A stretch of 64,000 bases of DNA from Opisthorchis felineus (Eukaryota; Platyhelminthes; Trematoda; Opisthorchiida; Opisthorchiidae), in the NCBI GenBank assembly GCA_004794785.1, contig SJOL01007263.1, positions 595,473 through 659,472 of the forward strand, given 5' to 3'. Below are positions 44,415 to 56,154 of the stretch, piece by piece (position 1 is the stretch's first letter; every line of letters starts with the position of its first letter). The position numbers and the translations under genes are program-made. A model generated the notes under the pieces. The model saw nothing but the letters and a program-made list of their open reading frames with translations. It did no database searches and was not told the origin of the DNA.

Positions 44415-44620
44415 GTTGTTGATCAGGTGGCCATAGGTCTGTTCGCCAAGATTGGCTAGTAACTCGTGAACGTTTCGTCGCCAGACGGGGCGACAGCATC
44501 AGTGCGCGCACTGTTCACGGTAGTCTTGATGGTCTTATTGAATGTCTGCGATGTCGACGGTTGATTGATTGTTCTTTAAGTGGGCTAGCGTTGTTTCAAG
44601 CATTGTCTACTATTCCCACA
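44415..44620 (-). repeat. Penelope-type terminal fragment with hammerhead-like core
   Basis: GGTCTGTTCGCCAAGATTGG, then AACGTTTCGTCGCC, is the terminal motif of the element at 7.3 kb. On the minus strand 44502-44472 reads CTGATGC, GTCGCC, loop, GGCGAC, GAAAC, with a perfect six-base stem II. No reverse transcriptase frame is nearby. Confidence 0.65.
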
Positions 44621-44927
44621 TCCGCGCTGCGAAGACTCTTACCCACGACGGTATGTTCCCCGAACGTCTAACATAGCGCAAGCGTACTTGTCAGATCGCT
44701 CTTTCAGCACCACAAACTCTGCACGATATTAACGCGTAGGTGGAACTGCGACCGAACCAAGCTTGTGGAACCTGGGCAAAGCATTGATCTATTCTCTCCT
44801 GTTCATACTAAGCGACTTATAGGGTTACTGAAAGCTCTTCGACAGCCCACGACCGGTTTTGCCCTTCTAGGAGTACATCAGGTCGGCGCAGTCCCCAAGT
44901 TCCCGTCAGCCTTACCTTTTCTGCTTG

Positions 44928-45245
44928 AACCCAAATTGCAAGTGATTTGACTAACACACTCATCTGTCTACCAATTTGGTTTTGACGGAAGACTCACCTG
45001 GAATTCAGCTGAATCTCGTTCATGATGTTTGTGGGCTATCGAAGGGTTTCCGGCAACTTTATGAGTAGTGTATTATGCCTATGCAATATATTGCGATATC
45101 CTGAATGCCGTGCCAACTGGAACAGGAGGCGGCCTGGTGCAGCACGCTCAGTTGAGTAAGAACGTCAAAGACGAGGGATTCGGCTGAGTTCCAGGTTAGT
45201 CTCGCGGCAAAACCAAATCGGCGTACAGATGAGTGCGTAAGTTGA
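44928..45245. repeat. Dispersed 90-bp repeat, inverted pair (copies B and C)
   Basis: 44928-45018 matches copy A at 34832. 45166-45245 is the reverse complement (from the TGAGTTCCAGGTTAGTCTCG block through AAAACCAAATCGG), giving an inverted pair with a spacer of about 150 bp. Confidence 0.6.
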
Positions 45246-45249
45246 TTCA

Positions 45250-46635
45250 TATTCTGTATTGGAGACTATTCGCAGGAAATCATTATGGACTGATAGTAAG
45301 AAATCTGGTGCCAGTTGCATTCATCGATAGCCTATGTGGTTTCCTTAGTCATAAGCCCCCTATTGAGCACCGTCTTCATGGTACACCAGAAGCAACAATC
45401 ATGTCAGCATACTGAACACCAAAATGGTTATTATTTCCACAGCCGCTGCGATGATCCCGTTTTGTGTCTATTCTAGCTAGGAGTTCGCGCCTGATTTGTC
45501 CCGTGTCGTTTTCTGAACACAAGATTACTCACTGAACTCATTTCTTAGCTGTATTCTTTGCCGATGCTTGCATCCTTTCTTATGCGACTACCGCGGACAA
45601 GCTATCGATGGATCAAATGCTGACCATGTCACTATCCGCAGATGGAGTTGGTCGAATGTATATACATCCAACCCTTTCAAATTCCCACCGGGTATCCACC
45701 TTTCATCCTCCCGCTCCCGATCTACACTAGTTAGCGGGATCCACTACGACACCCTGTGCCTTTCACCTTCCTTCGTGTGACATTTTCTAGCAACTTGCTC
45801 TAATCGGCATATGCCAAAAGCCTCGCGACACGAGCATTTAGAAAAGTTGGATTTCTGTTGCAAAAACGCAAATCCACCACTGTCATATTTGAAGTAAACC
45901 TCTTTTCCATCCAGTCTTTTTTGTTTTATTCCACCTTATCGGTACCCGTTCCTGACAGATGATTTGCAAACACTTTCTCACCGTCAGGACATTGCGTCTG
46001 TTGATTTCTTTTGATAATACCACGATGGAGGATGCCTCTCAGCACTGTCTTTTCATACCTTCCAAATGACAGCTACCGTTTATCCATCCATACAAATTTG
46101 TGACCACTCGCTGTAGAGCGTTCATTACCTGAGAAGTTTTCTCTTATAACTCCATATATCTGTTTACCCCAGTTCACACAAACTCCAGATCCCGAGTTCG
46201 CACACTCACACAGCCTCCGGTGTGTCTGCAAACTGAAGCGCCACTAAAAATGCTTTCTTTGTTCTACTGCCACAGTTCGGCGGCGCACAAGTCACTCCAA
46301 TCTAATCAGGATTTCTGCGAAAAGAGGGTGTTTTGTATCTCTGTTGATCTTCAGATCCACGACACTTGTTCGTACTAATATGGCGTACTTTTCTCCGTTA
46401 TTCGTAAATGCTCTGTGGACGTGATGATTGGCGAAAATATGTTGGTTCCACCATACGTTTATTCACATCGACGGTGGGCTACCAAGACCCCTCATGAACT
46501 TCTGAGGAAATTGTCCATTTCGCCCAATCTGAATACTCTTCACCATCATGATAGATAACATTTTCCTTGACCACAAACCTTCTTTTTCTGGCTCTCTTAA
46601 GTCTCCAAGTTTTATAGACGCAGCCACAGAGAAAC
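45250..46635. other. No gene recognised
   Basis: Anonymous DNA between the two host genes. Confidence 0.4.
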
Positions 46636-46639
46636 CAAA

Positions 46640-47345
46640 CACGATGTGATGCATGACATCGTGGCCAACTACAGGGTACCAAAAACGATCCTAACGTATC
46701 AGGAGCTGTGTTTTGAGAGTGAAGAGTTCATGAGTTGCTTGCAGAGGCTGGGCATCAAGCGGCTAAGGACGGCAGCGTACCACCCGCAAACAAACGGACA
46801 AACCGAACGATTAAGGAGTGGCTGGCGGCCAAAGTGGGTGACTGGGAAGGGAACTTGACGACACTTTTGTTAGCACTTCGCGCATCGACCCAGTCAACCA
46901 CAGGCAAGTCCCCATTCCAGTTGATGTACGGTCGACATCCACGCCTTCCAATTGATCAGGAAATTGGGTTGTGGCGACAACACGCCTGTCTCCGAAAGCT
47001 TGGAGAGGAAAGTAGGAGAGCTCGAGAAAACTTGACCGCAGTTCAGGAAAGGACTAGACAGAAAACAGCAGGTAGGAAGGCACGACCATTCCCGATGGGT
47101 GCGAAGGTCAAAAGGAAAGATCATCAGGAGTGGACCGTGGTCGCGGAAGTTGGGCAAGGCCCGTTTGTCATTACCGACCGTCAAGGGGACGTTTATACAG
47201 TTCAGGAGGGTCGAAAAGAGTAAACGGTGTCCAGCTTCGAAAGTGGCATGAAGAGGTGCGGAGTAGACCAGCTGCTGAGGCCCACCTAACTGAAATAAAT
47301 GGAACATCGGTGACATGCACGCAACCTTTGAAAAAAGGAAGTGTG
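46640..47345 (+). pseudogene. Ty3/Gypsy integrase fragment
   Basis: Reads DIVANYRVPKTI, FESEEFMSCLQRLGIKRLRT and AAYHPQTNGQTER (the conserved block holding the catalytic Glu region of retroviral-type integrases). It then shifts frame to TIKEWLAAKVGDWEGN, LLALRASTQSTTGKSPFQLM, YGRHPRLP and a C-terminal GPFVITDRQGDVYTV. The usual HSDQG before FESEEF is altered to LTYQELC, so the second catalytic Asp is lost. A frameshift near 46815 and another near 47215 break it. No LTRs were found. Confidence 0.82.
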
Positions 47346-47349
47346 TAAC

Positions 47350-48350
47350 AGTGCACACCACTGATGAGGCATGTGAGTAGTCTATGGTCTGATGTGTAAG
47401 CTCTGCCCCCCGCATCTGGTGGAAGGTGAAGGTTGTTACGGAAATTATGGAACCGCTTTGCAGTGTTCGTTCATTATCGTTTAGTATCCAATGCACGTCC
47501 TGGAAAATTAAAGAGGACACTTGAGGATATTTACTTTTCAAAAACTCTGTGCATATGAGATGTATACTTTCATGTCCAATGGCTTGTAACCGCTTGGTTC
47601 ATTTTTGCTGATAAACAAATTCGCAGTGAAGGGCCTTCCTGTTTCCAGTCGCATGGTTCGTGTGTATTGCACACCGTTACTCTGGTAGCAGGTCGTTCGT
47701 GTACAGGTTGTGCAATCTTGTTGGGCTCAAATCGGCCACTGGTGTTCATGCATCTATATGCAGCTATAACCACCGTACAGTATGTGCAGGTGGGGTTGAT
47801 TATGTGCTTTGCAGTGTGCTAGCTCAAAACAACCATGAAACGAACAACTAAGAGTTTGCAGGAATCAAGGCTAGCGGTGCACTGAGGTCGCTGCTGAAAA
47901 CAATCTACTGTGATCAGTCGCACAGCTTGATGGAATCCGTAGCTGAATCAAGCGTCACATGCGCATTCAGACGTTTTGGATCCATATCTCATATACAAAA
48001 TACGGACTATAGTAGATGTGTGAGCTGGGACGAAAAGAGTAACAACAATTAGTATGTGTCAAAGTGCTGGTGATCCAACACATCCACCTTAACGAGACTA
48101 GTGTTAAAGTGTAGTAGTACGTGGGGACCTTACGATGAAGTGGGAGGACAATTCGTCCGCCCCTGTCATGCAAATTTCAGGTGAAACCTTGAGGCGTCCT
48201 TTGTTTGCTATGGACAGTTGACAAGAACAGATGGAACGTTGACAGTGAAGTGTATATTTTGGTTGTCTGACTTAAACAAGTGACTTTGAAGAGAAAAATA
48301 ATCTCGGAAAGTTAATTGAAAGAGGGCTCTAGTGAGTTTTGTCACAGTTG
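47350..48350. other. No gene recognised; likely 3' region of the RNF25-like gene at the right end
   Basis: The 3'UTR of the minus-strand RNF25-like gene should extend leftward from 48354. No polyadenylation signal could be fixed. Confidence 0.4.
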
Positions 48351-48354
48351 AGTG

Positions 48355-48438
48355 TCAAAGGTGCTGCTTCTGATGTGCCAGTTGCACCAAGCTTTCCGAG
48401 TACGGTAATTCTTCAACTCGGCACACGGGACAGGGTAG
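48355..48438 (-). CDS. RNF25: RNF25-like coding exon 5 (residues 188-214, stop TGA)
   Basis: Acceptor TTTCCCATTCCAG, then LPCPVCRVEELPYSESLVQL and AHQKQHL, stop. CPVCR supplies the last two RING cysteines, as in RNF25 (QCPVCRE). The join to exon 4 is phase 0 to phase 0. The protein ends 21 residues after the RING; a cryptic donor to further exons cannot be excluded. Confidence 0.82.
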   Translation of the reverse strand, partial: LPCPVCRVEELPYSESLVQLAHQKQHL

Positions 48439-48439
48439 C

Positions 48440-50050
48440 TGGAATGGGAAAGATGAGAACAGACATGCCAAACAAACTGACAGGAAAACCTAGCCAAATT
48501 AATTGCCCAAACTATGTTTTGAAGGAAGTCATTTGATGCAACGACTAACAGACAGTTGTTTTGGCCGATATTGGAGAGACAACGTGGTTCATTTCGTCCG
48601 ATCTCCGTCCACATCAACCTTTTTCTGACAGAATAATAATATTGAAAGCAATCATGGGTTATCAAAGTGTTCTAGCGGCAATTTTTGTTGAATCTTTGTA
48701 AAAGTGTGCAACATTTGATGGGTTCAACCAGTCAGACGACGACATCCAAGCCAGGCCAAACTAGAAATGCGCTTACTCTGTCGGTTCCGACCCGATAAGT
48801 AGAGATTTTATGACTTCACAGAGGCACTAGCGAACTTTGTGTGCCGTATGGACTACACATATCTTTACCGGTACTATCACTGTTACCTTTCAATTAGTCA
48901 ACTGACCTAAGCCATAACTGTGATTACCAGTCGATAGAAAAAGCTCTGATAGCGATCTTACACCATCCAGAGAAATGCAGCCGCCACGACCCTTGTGACG
49001 GCACGGACACATTTAATTTTCTTCACTGTCATCGCCATATTGTGCGTACATCAAGAAATTACAGTGTGGCCTAGCTAGCGGCTCGCAAGTGTTCGATCCA
49101 CTGAACACAAATCGCTCGATGCAGCTTGTCGGTTATATACTTCACAAAATGAACAATCCACGATTATCTCGTATCATCACCACTGACAGCAACACGCACG
49201 CAGGTGCTTAACTACCTGACGGCCTTTGGAAAATGAAAGCTTAGTAGAGAGAGGAAAGCAAAGGGAACAGTGGGGATTAGTGCGAAAAAGTACTGTCCTT
49301 AAGGAAGATAACCATGAACAACGTACCCCTGAAGAGTAGTAAATAAACACATCTGAGCATATGTCAGAGGAAGGCGCCATCATTGGGACTGACCTAGCGT
49401 CCTTTGCGAATCTTACCCAACGTAAACCAATCACACAAGAGACAAGCGTCAGCTAGGCAGAGCGGCTAGGAGGTGACACCACGCACACTAATGGACTGGA
49501 TTACATGCTGTCATACAACGTTTCTCGCCATGGACAAGGAATATCGCGTGACGCCTAGCTTGACTGTAGCCGTTTTCCTCTTACTTTAACATGACCTGGC
49601 TGGTCCTCAGCGAGCTTTCCGCCAACAGCAGTTTGGGATGGAAAAAGATGCTCTGTTTGGTGGTAGTTGGGTATGTGGAGCACATGCCATAACAACCTTC
49701 ACCTAATCGGCTTCCCTGGCTGCTCTAGAGATCCTGCTTCACTACCAAGTACCGCTCACACACCAATTCATTGTGTACCTGCTGAAGCCAATTAACTCTT
49801 GCTGGCTGCGGAAGCACTGGTGATCAAACGATCGAGGGCCTTTAAGGTTCTAGAACCGGAGGGACCGAATTTCGCAGTTGTATCGTATACATGACTCTTT
49901 AGCTAGACCGAAGTAGTTTCTGGCACCATAAGCAACGCCCGTCGGCGAACGTTCCTCGTGTTTCCATAATGGGCGCATTGACTTCATCTACTATAATACG
50001 GTCGTGGCTTATTCGGGTGCAAACAAATGTAAACCTAGCAACAAAGTGGA
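48440..50050. other. RNF25-like intron 4, part; no feature recognised
   Basis: No repeat family recognised. Confidence 0.35.
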
Positions 50051-50051
50051 C

Positions 50052-50113
50052 AATCATACGGCAACGAAGCATCATTGTTGAACACTGATGTCATGCTGTC
50101 GATGATGATCATC
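50052..50113 (+). repeat. RTE 3' tail, isolated
   Basis: GAAGCATCATTGTTGAACAC and TGTCATGCTGTCGATGATGA match the ends of the copies at 28618 and 40668, but no RTE coding sequence precedes it. It is a severely 5'-truncated insertion. Confidence 0.65.
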
Positions 50114-50119
50114 ATTCCG

Positions 50120-51670
50120 AAGCTTCAGACGGGCACAAGTAGATAAGAAATCCTGATGCAATACCGCACTTTGAAGGTGCAGAAGGCATGCTGAAACAAG
50201 TTCAAAGTTTACACGAACAGACAGTCGTCAACTAACTAAACGATGTTCAAGTAAGTTTTGCCCATTACTGTTTCTCCAGACGTGATCTTCATAACCAAGC
50301 TGGTCACTCCTTGGAGTGTGCACTCCATGGTAACGTCTACGGCAAAACTGAACAAAGAGAGAAAGAAGAGGTAACCTGACGAACTCCAGTGGTTCTGGGG
50401 GGATTTTGGATAGTTGGTTGAAAACCGGAACTTGGCAGGATGTATGAAGGCGCGGAGAACGCTCACAAACACTTGAACGAGCACACGTAGAACAACCACC
50501 ATTGATGGCAGTAACGCCGGCAAAGAACACCGGCATTTTACTTTCGAATACCCATGTCAATATATTCAAATGAAGTCATATAATGAAACGAACAGCGATA
50601 GGACAGAAAGAGGGGCTAGCGCCAGGCAATCTAGCCTGGAGGAAGGTCATCTCGCCCAGAAGCTTGTTGGCGTTTCGAAGCAAAGGCATATTGATATTAA
50701 CGAGTTGGTCGACGAGAGCTTATGTGCAGGGGCGGGAGGCCAGCTAAACTATTGTTGGGAGTATTCCGCCAAGCGATCAAGATGCTGGTTCTTTTCATAC
50801 ATTACGCTTCTAATTATCACCCGACTATCAGAATACCTCACGTCCTGTTTTGCGAGTTGGTTGAAACAGCTTGCACTCGCCTCTTCCATTTTACAAACCT
50901 TCTAGTCCCACACGGACGATGCTTGAACTGACGCTTAATACATTGTTAGTATGCTCTGAGCCCGGGGGGACGCTGTACCGTCTTGCGTTAAGGAGTGGCA
51001 GTCACCGTCCTCGGATTCAGTGGTTTTCACGTACATGCTCGGAAACATCACAAACTTCCGACTGTGGTTAACCGACCCCAGTTACGGCCAATGCCCCCCG
51101 AAACTACTGCTTGTAAAGCACCGCACAGTAAGCTTTGTCAAGTTTCCTCAGCCTGTAGATCACAAGGCTTTTCCACGGACAAATGTTCAGCTCAGTTCCT
51201 AGATTTCCCAGGGGATTTTAGTGAAAATCTACACTGAACGAGGGTGCGACTCAAATCAACCTGCGTACCTCAGAATGATCGGTAGTAGTGGACTGAACCG
51301 CACCACAGGTAACTGGTCAGCTCGACTGGCACCGTGGCTGCTTATAAGTAATGAGACACCAGGTAACATAGCGCCGCTCAATGCATACAAACCCAGTGCT
51401 TCTGGTGGTGGTGAACGGCGACCTCCGATTGGTCGCTTCCCTAGGTGCCTCACGATCATGCCTCCAGCCGGGATTTACAGAAGGGTGCTTGTCAAGTGAG
51501 ACCGGAGGGACTTGAGAAATAAACATGAAAAAAATATGGGAACCGCCAGGAGTAGCACGTTTTCGCTTGTCCGCCCTGCTGTACACGGCGAATAGGACAC
51601 CGCTGATGTCACCAACGCAACGGCTAACGTGGAAGGCGTCTTTGGTGAGATACTGTGGGGGCACCAAACC
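50120..51670. other. RNF25-like intron 4, part; no feature recognised
   Basis: Short frames only (for example 50228-50569 minus) with no motif. Confidence 0.35.
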
Positions 51671-51679
51671 TAAGCTGCA

Positions 51680-51872
51680 GGATGATTAGGGCCTTTGGCT
51701 TAAAAACCTGGCTGCAAGGCAGCATTGGTTGGCATAAGACTGTTAGTCTCCGTTTTAAGGGAAAATTGCCACGCTTGGTCCATCTCCGTAGGCTAGAGGA
51801 CCAGGAGACGGTTTGTCAAGCCTCACTGACTAATCTGGTAGAAGACTGCGGATGGTTCATGGGCATTCTCCA
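51680..51872 (-). repeat. RTE 5' region fragment, minus orientation
   Basis: GGATGATTAGGGCCTTTGGC and following blocks are the reverse complement of the RTE 5' region (24660-24730; 39300-39370). It continues into a block shared with 55100-55205 (GACGGTTTGTCAAGC, CTGACTAATCTGGTA). Confidence 0.6.
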
Positions 51873-51874
51873 GT

Positions 51875-53250
51875 AGAGTTCAGTCATGCAAACGATCAAG
51901 CCACGTAAAGGATCGGTCTTCTTGCGGCCGTGCTTGCCTGTACTTGAAATGCGCGCCAATTATAACATACAATTTCCGCAGATGAGTGATAACTACATAT
52001 CTGAACACGTAAAACTCATAAGTCCCCGTCCTCTCTAACGGAAATTGATAGGCTTATCAGTGCACAGAATCTGCTATATTTGGATGTAAGAGTGAAAAGA
52101 ATGTCCTGGGATAGCCACGATAAAAGCATACCGATTAACTACATCTGTGTAGAACAGGATCTCAAGCCTCGGTTACCTACTGTGATTGCGTAATTCGGCT
52201 ATAATGTTCGCCGAAAATATGGCCACAAGACAGACCAAAATCAAGTAATAAAGCGGAAAACTACTGTTGAACTCAATTCAGTCTCTTCGCACAACGACAG
52301 CTACCGGCGCTAAAGTTTTAATTTCGTACGACATGTGTACCAAGAAATTCCCACATGAATATGGTCTACGGTGCTCCCCGTGTATTGGGCCGGGGACAAC
52401 CCAAGACAACCGACAGTTGTCAACCGCTTTCTCGCCGTCGGTTTCAATCCGTACTGTCTGGCTGACTGGTTAAAGGTGTACTGGATGGAACTAGGCCCTG
52501 TTTCCCCTGCCACTTTTCATCTGCACTACAACGTATACTTCCCCGACAGCTACGCACCGTTTTCCCATCGGTGTTGTTATCTGTGATGGCGACATTCTAG
52601 ATTTATATGTCCTCTCGGTCATTGTAATAATCGGTTTCACGATCTTCCCAAAAAGGTGCATCCTATAGGGGACCACAGCATATTTGTGCATCTTGCACAT
52701 CAAACTGAAGTCCAGCTCCCCCATCCCACTAATTAAGAGAATTTCTTGAAGGGTCTACCAAAATTGCTGTTCGGAAGTCTGGTCTCTAAGGAAAGGGTAA
52801 TCCAACTACAAGGCTTTGCCATCTCGAAGTCCCGTGAATTTATCGAATGTATTCAGGACCTTTGTATTCTTCTTGCGTTAAAAGTGTCGCGGTCATACCA
52901 ACTCCATGGGCACATACGGTACACTCCATCACCTGTGTGGAAAATTCCAGATACCATGAATGAACTGGGAATTCAAAATGGACCGGGACTAGCGTAAACT
53001 GCGCTTAAAGGTAGAAGCATATACTCCTATGGATACATATCTATGGTATCTGTATAGCAGAGCCACGCGAGGTTTCCGATAATAACTTAGAAATACGAAG
53101 CGAACACTCGGATGACCATCGTGAGAGATCGAATTCATACCGGATACTATCGCACCACTGAGCCAAGTGGTCCCACGATTAACTTTTCACTGGTTTGAAA
53201 TGCGATCAAAAAAAATATTCCAAACGATTTTCAAAACAAATCGGACGCAA
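51875..53250. other. RNF25-like intron 4, part next to exon 4; no feature recognised
   Basis: No repeat family followed with confidence. Around 53100-53170 the minus strand has a weak SINE-head-like stretch (TGGCTCAGTGGTGCGATAG). Confidence 0.35.
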
Positions 53251-53255
53251 CTCAC

Positions 53256-53474
53256 CCTAAGTGGCACCAATTTGCAATAAGGATCTTTTTCTCGGAGTTC
53301 CGCCAACTCTTGTTTATGTTCCTTTTCCCGATGGTGCATATACTCGCCAATGCAGGTATTGTGGAAATAGTGAAACTCAGGTGTACAGTAAACATCTGAT
53401 TCTTGCGCAAATCCACACAGACAGATGGCACAATTCACCGTGGGAACATTGTTCGCAATAAACTCGCGACTAAA
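53256..53474 (-). CDS. RNF25: RNF25-like coding exon 4 (residues 115-187): RWD end and RING
   Basis: The acceptor CTTTTTTAG gives FSREFIANNVPTVNCAICLC, aligning with human KEILTDNNIPHGQCVICLYG. RING ligands are Cys129, Cys132, then TPEFHYFHNTC with His149, His152 and Cys155; the position normally Cys (human TPCYHYFH) is Glu147, with a Cys three residues earlier (Cys144). A basic, charged helix EYMHHREKEHKQELAELREK follows, as in RNF25. Donor AGG/GTGAGT, phase 0. The open frame continues about 30 bp past the donor. Confidence 0.9.
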
Positions 53475-53479
53475 CTAAA

Positions 53480-53845
53480 AAAGAAAACAGCACGACGGAA
53501 TATCAGGTGAACAGCGGTGTCACCGCAGACTGTTTTGACCATTATATACATGGCCTTGTCATAGCCTATGATGGAGTGTGAAGAGGTGGTCAACGCAACC
53601 CCTATGAGGCTGCAGTCCCACTTGCTGCTCTCGATTCAATGCTTCACAAGCCAAGGGTCAGCCAGTAGCACGGTGCAAAGATGTGACGGTCTCAATTTAC
53701 TGCGAATTGGCATCCGAAGATGAGGTATTCGGAAGAGCCTAGATGGTTCTAATGAAGTCGCTTAACTACGAGATCTCCCAGCGTCTCAGTTGCTAAGAGA
53801 GTTGTCCGCCCCTTGCGCAGCTCTGAAAAGCAATAAGAAAAAAAA
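53480..53845. other. RNF25-like intron 3, part; no feature recognised
   Basis: No motif recognised. Around 53590 a short stretch (GGTCAACGCAACCCCTATGAG ... CTTGCTGCTCTCG) resembles antisense RTE sequence seen at 21500. Confidence 0.35.
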
Positions 53846-53847
53846 TC

Positions 53848-54026
53848 GTTCGGCTGTAACACCCTTCCGGTGCCTAGCTGTCATGCCACCCGAAGGAAGC
53901 ACGAGGGCTGGGATACTGCCAGGTTGCCCAATCCTAGACAGGGGAAGTCGAGAGGCAGATGTCAGGTTCGAACCACGGACCTTCCGGTCAGTAAACAGGC
54001 GCTCTAACCACTTGAGCAATAAGGGG
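53848..54026 (-). repeat. tRNA-derived SINE copy 5
   Basis: Minus strand: head TGCTCAAGTGGTTAGAGCGC, B box GGTTCGAACCT, body CCCCTGTCTAGGATTGGGCA, end block GGTGGCATGACAGCTAGGC and an A-rich tail in plus-strand terms. Confidence 0.82.
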
Positions 54027-54029
54027 AGT

Positions 54030-54950
54030 GACTGAGTGCACTGTCAGAATCTTCACAAACGTTCCATAAGGAGTGACAGTCAATTATTGGTCAACGCCAT
54101 TGGTAAGTGATGGGACTGTGATCAGTTTTGGCCTGTGGTTGACACGCATGCAGCCAGACGATTTTTATTATTCCGGAGGTCAGCGCTGTATCAGAGTAGT
54201 GTGGTCAGCACATAGTTGAAGTAGCCTTTCGCCGTTATCCGTACATATCGAGTGCAATCCAAGTCGGCCACCCAATTGAGTCTCAGACACTCTAAGTTTG
54301 TCCAATTGTTCATTCGGAGTATGGGCAACCACAATGGAATCTAAGCTTTTAGGCCACCGTAGCAGGGCCTAAAGTTTTCTCTGATGGTGCCACAGCTACG
54401 GTCAGTTTGGATGTACGACAAACAAAAATCAACTTCTGGCTTACGACATTACTGAGCAAACCGCGCCGAGTCGTATATCAAAGGATATCCAGTCAGCGTG
54501 GATCCTCCAGCCCTGTGACTTGGAATGAGACCGGCACCTTCGAGGCCTCTGGATCACCAGATATGTACAGCCGGAAGCGTGAGAAGAGTGAAGAGGTTCA
54601 AGAGAGATCTGGTTTGAGATCTCGTTTCTGGCACACAGCATGTGTCAAATTTAAAGGAGTCCCGTGTGCGAGCAAGAGCAGTCTGTTGTCTCGCTTGCTT
54701 AAGTGTGAACATTAAATGCAGCCGGATAAACCGGCTGACGAATAGATATCGCAGCTGATGAAGGATGGATGAAATCGTCACTCCTAATGGATGAATCTGA
54801 AAGCAGAGTATCACTAATGAGGTGGGGGAGAAGAAAGAGTTGCATGTTTTCGTCTACCCATCCAGGCATGTGCAGTAAGTAATGCGATTCGCTTGATTAA
54901 ACTACGCGACGACGATGTGGTATAAGATAAATTGCGCTTGTAAGAATCAT
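54030..54950. other. RNF25-like intron 3, part; no feature recognised
   Basis: Frames at 54407-54715 (plus) and 54554-54814 (minus) carry no recognised motif. Confidence 0.35.
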
Positions 54951-54954
54951 TGTT

Positions 54955-55212
54955 GTACATGGGCTAGGACACTGCCAGGTCACCCACGCCAAGGAGGATG
55001 ATTAGGGATCTCAGCCAAGGTCTTTGACTGAAAAGCTTAACCGTAAGATATCGGTGTTTGGCGAGAGATGCCAGTGCGCTGCATCTTTTTAAAGAACACA
55101 TCGCTACACATATCCAAGTCCTCAAATTCGAAGATCAAGAAACTGTTTGTCAACCCTATAACCACTGACTAATCTGGTACGAGGCTACGAGTGCCGCACG
55201 AACATCCCCAAG
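54955..55212 (-). repeat. RTE 5' region fragment, minus orientation
   Basis: GGATGATTAGGGATCTCAGC, ATATCGGTGTTTGGCGAGAG and the block near 55135 parallel, in reverse complement, the 5' region at 39085-39486. No coding part is attached. Confidence 0.62.
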
Positions 55213-55979
55213 TATAGCCCAGTGTGTCATGGGGGCGCACAAGCCATCACGCCCAGCATTTTCGTGATGGATTTCCAAACTCCAGTAAGCGTTTCCTGCA
55301 CTCGGGTAGCCTGGGTAATAACATCAGACTCGAACCACTGCAGACCACTCCAAGTGCCTTCATACTTACTCTCGAAGCATCTCGCGCTCTTTTCGAGAAA
55401 GATTAAGAGGCCAAAGACGATCCTGAAAGTGCCTGCCTTGCTGAACAATTAGGTTTCTGATTCTTACCAGTGGTCTGACTTTTCGAATCACGGATCTAGC
55501 CGATGATAATGTGGCTGGGTTTACCCCCTGCTTCAATTGAACCATTTTCATGGAATTGAAAGGCCATCAATCCCGTTTGTTAACCGTCGCCGATCGAAAG
55601 TTCAAGGTCTGGTGAACATCACCCTCATCTTTCCGATAATTATCACGACAGACGTCTCCGTGAGTTAGTTCCGTGGTTGACACTACTTGTGACCGTTGTG
55701 TTCACCTTTGCAAAACTAATTAGTAATTTCAAATATCTAGCCCGTCCTAAATGCTGTGCATAGGTTTCGAACATTGCCTTCCTAAGATTTCAATTAGAAT
55801 ACCGTTTGACCTGCGGATTTCCACAGGAACTAGTGAGAAAAAAGCTCGCAAGGGTATCATACGATGGTAGCAACGACCAAGGTAAAATCATAACGGCACC
55901 GTATTTCATAGGGCACAAATGTTCATTGTTTCGAGGTAAATCGTCGCCAGACCTGTACGAACCGTAATGAAAAACTCAC

Positions 55980-56117
55980 ATCAATTATGTCGAATAGGAC
56001 CGGATCACCCTTGCGTTCTGCGATCAGTTCGTTCAACAAAACGGTGAGTCGCCTCACATCACGATCAGCTAGGCCATGTATTTCGTATATCGTCAAGTTT
56101 GGGGATGTGGCAGGGTA
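55980..56117 (-). CDS. RNF25: RNF25-like coding exon 3 (residues 69-114): RWD C-terminal half
   Basis: After acceptor GATCTTCTCAG it reads YPATSPNLTIYEIHGLADRD and on to LFDIID, matching the RWD YPxxxP turn and the following helices of RNF25 (EYPHEVPQISIRNPRGL ... LYELI). Donor GAT/GTGAGT in phase 0, which joins directly to FSREF of exon 4. Confidence 0.88.
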
Positions 56118-56154
56118 CTGAGAAGATCAAGATCGAATTGTCATTGAAAATTAC

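Noticed and set aside
53187..53255. Continuation of the RING exon frame
   Set aside because: A consensus donor AGG/GTGAGT ends the exon; the following residues do not match RNF25 and the closing CPVC is in the distant exon.
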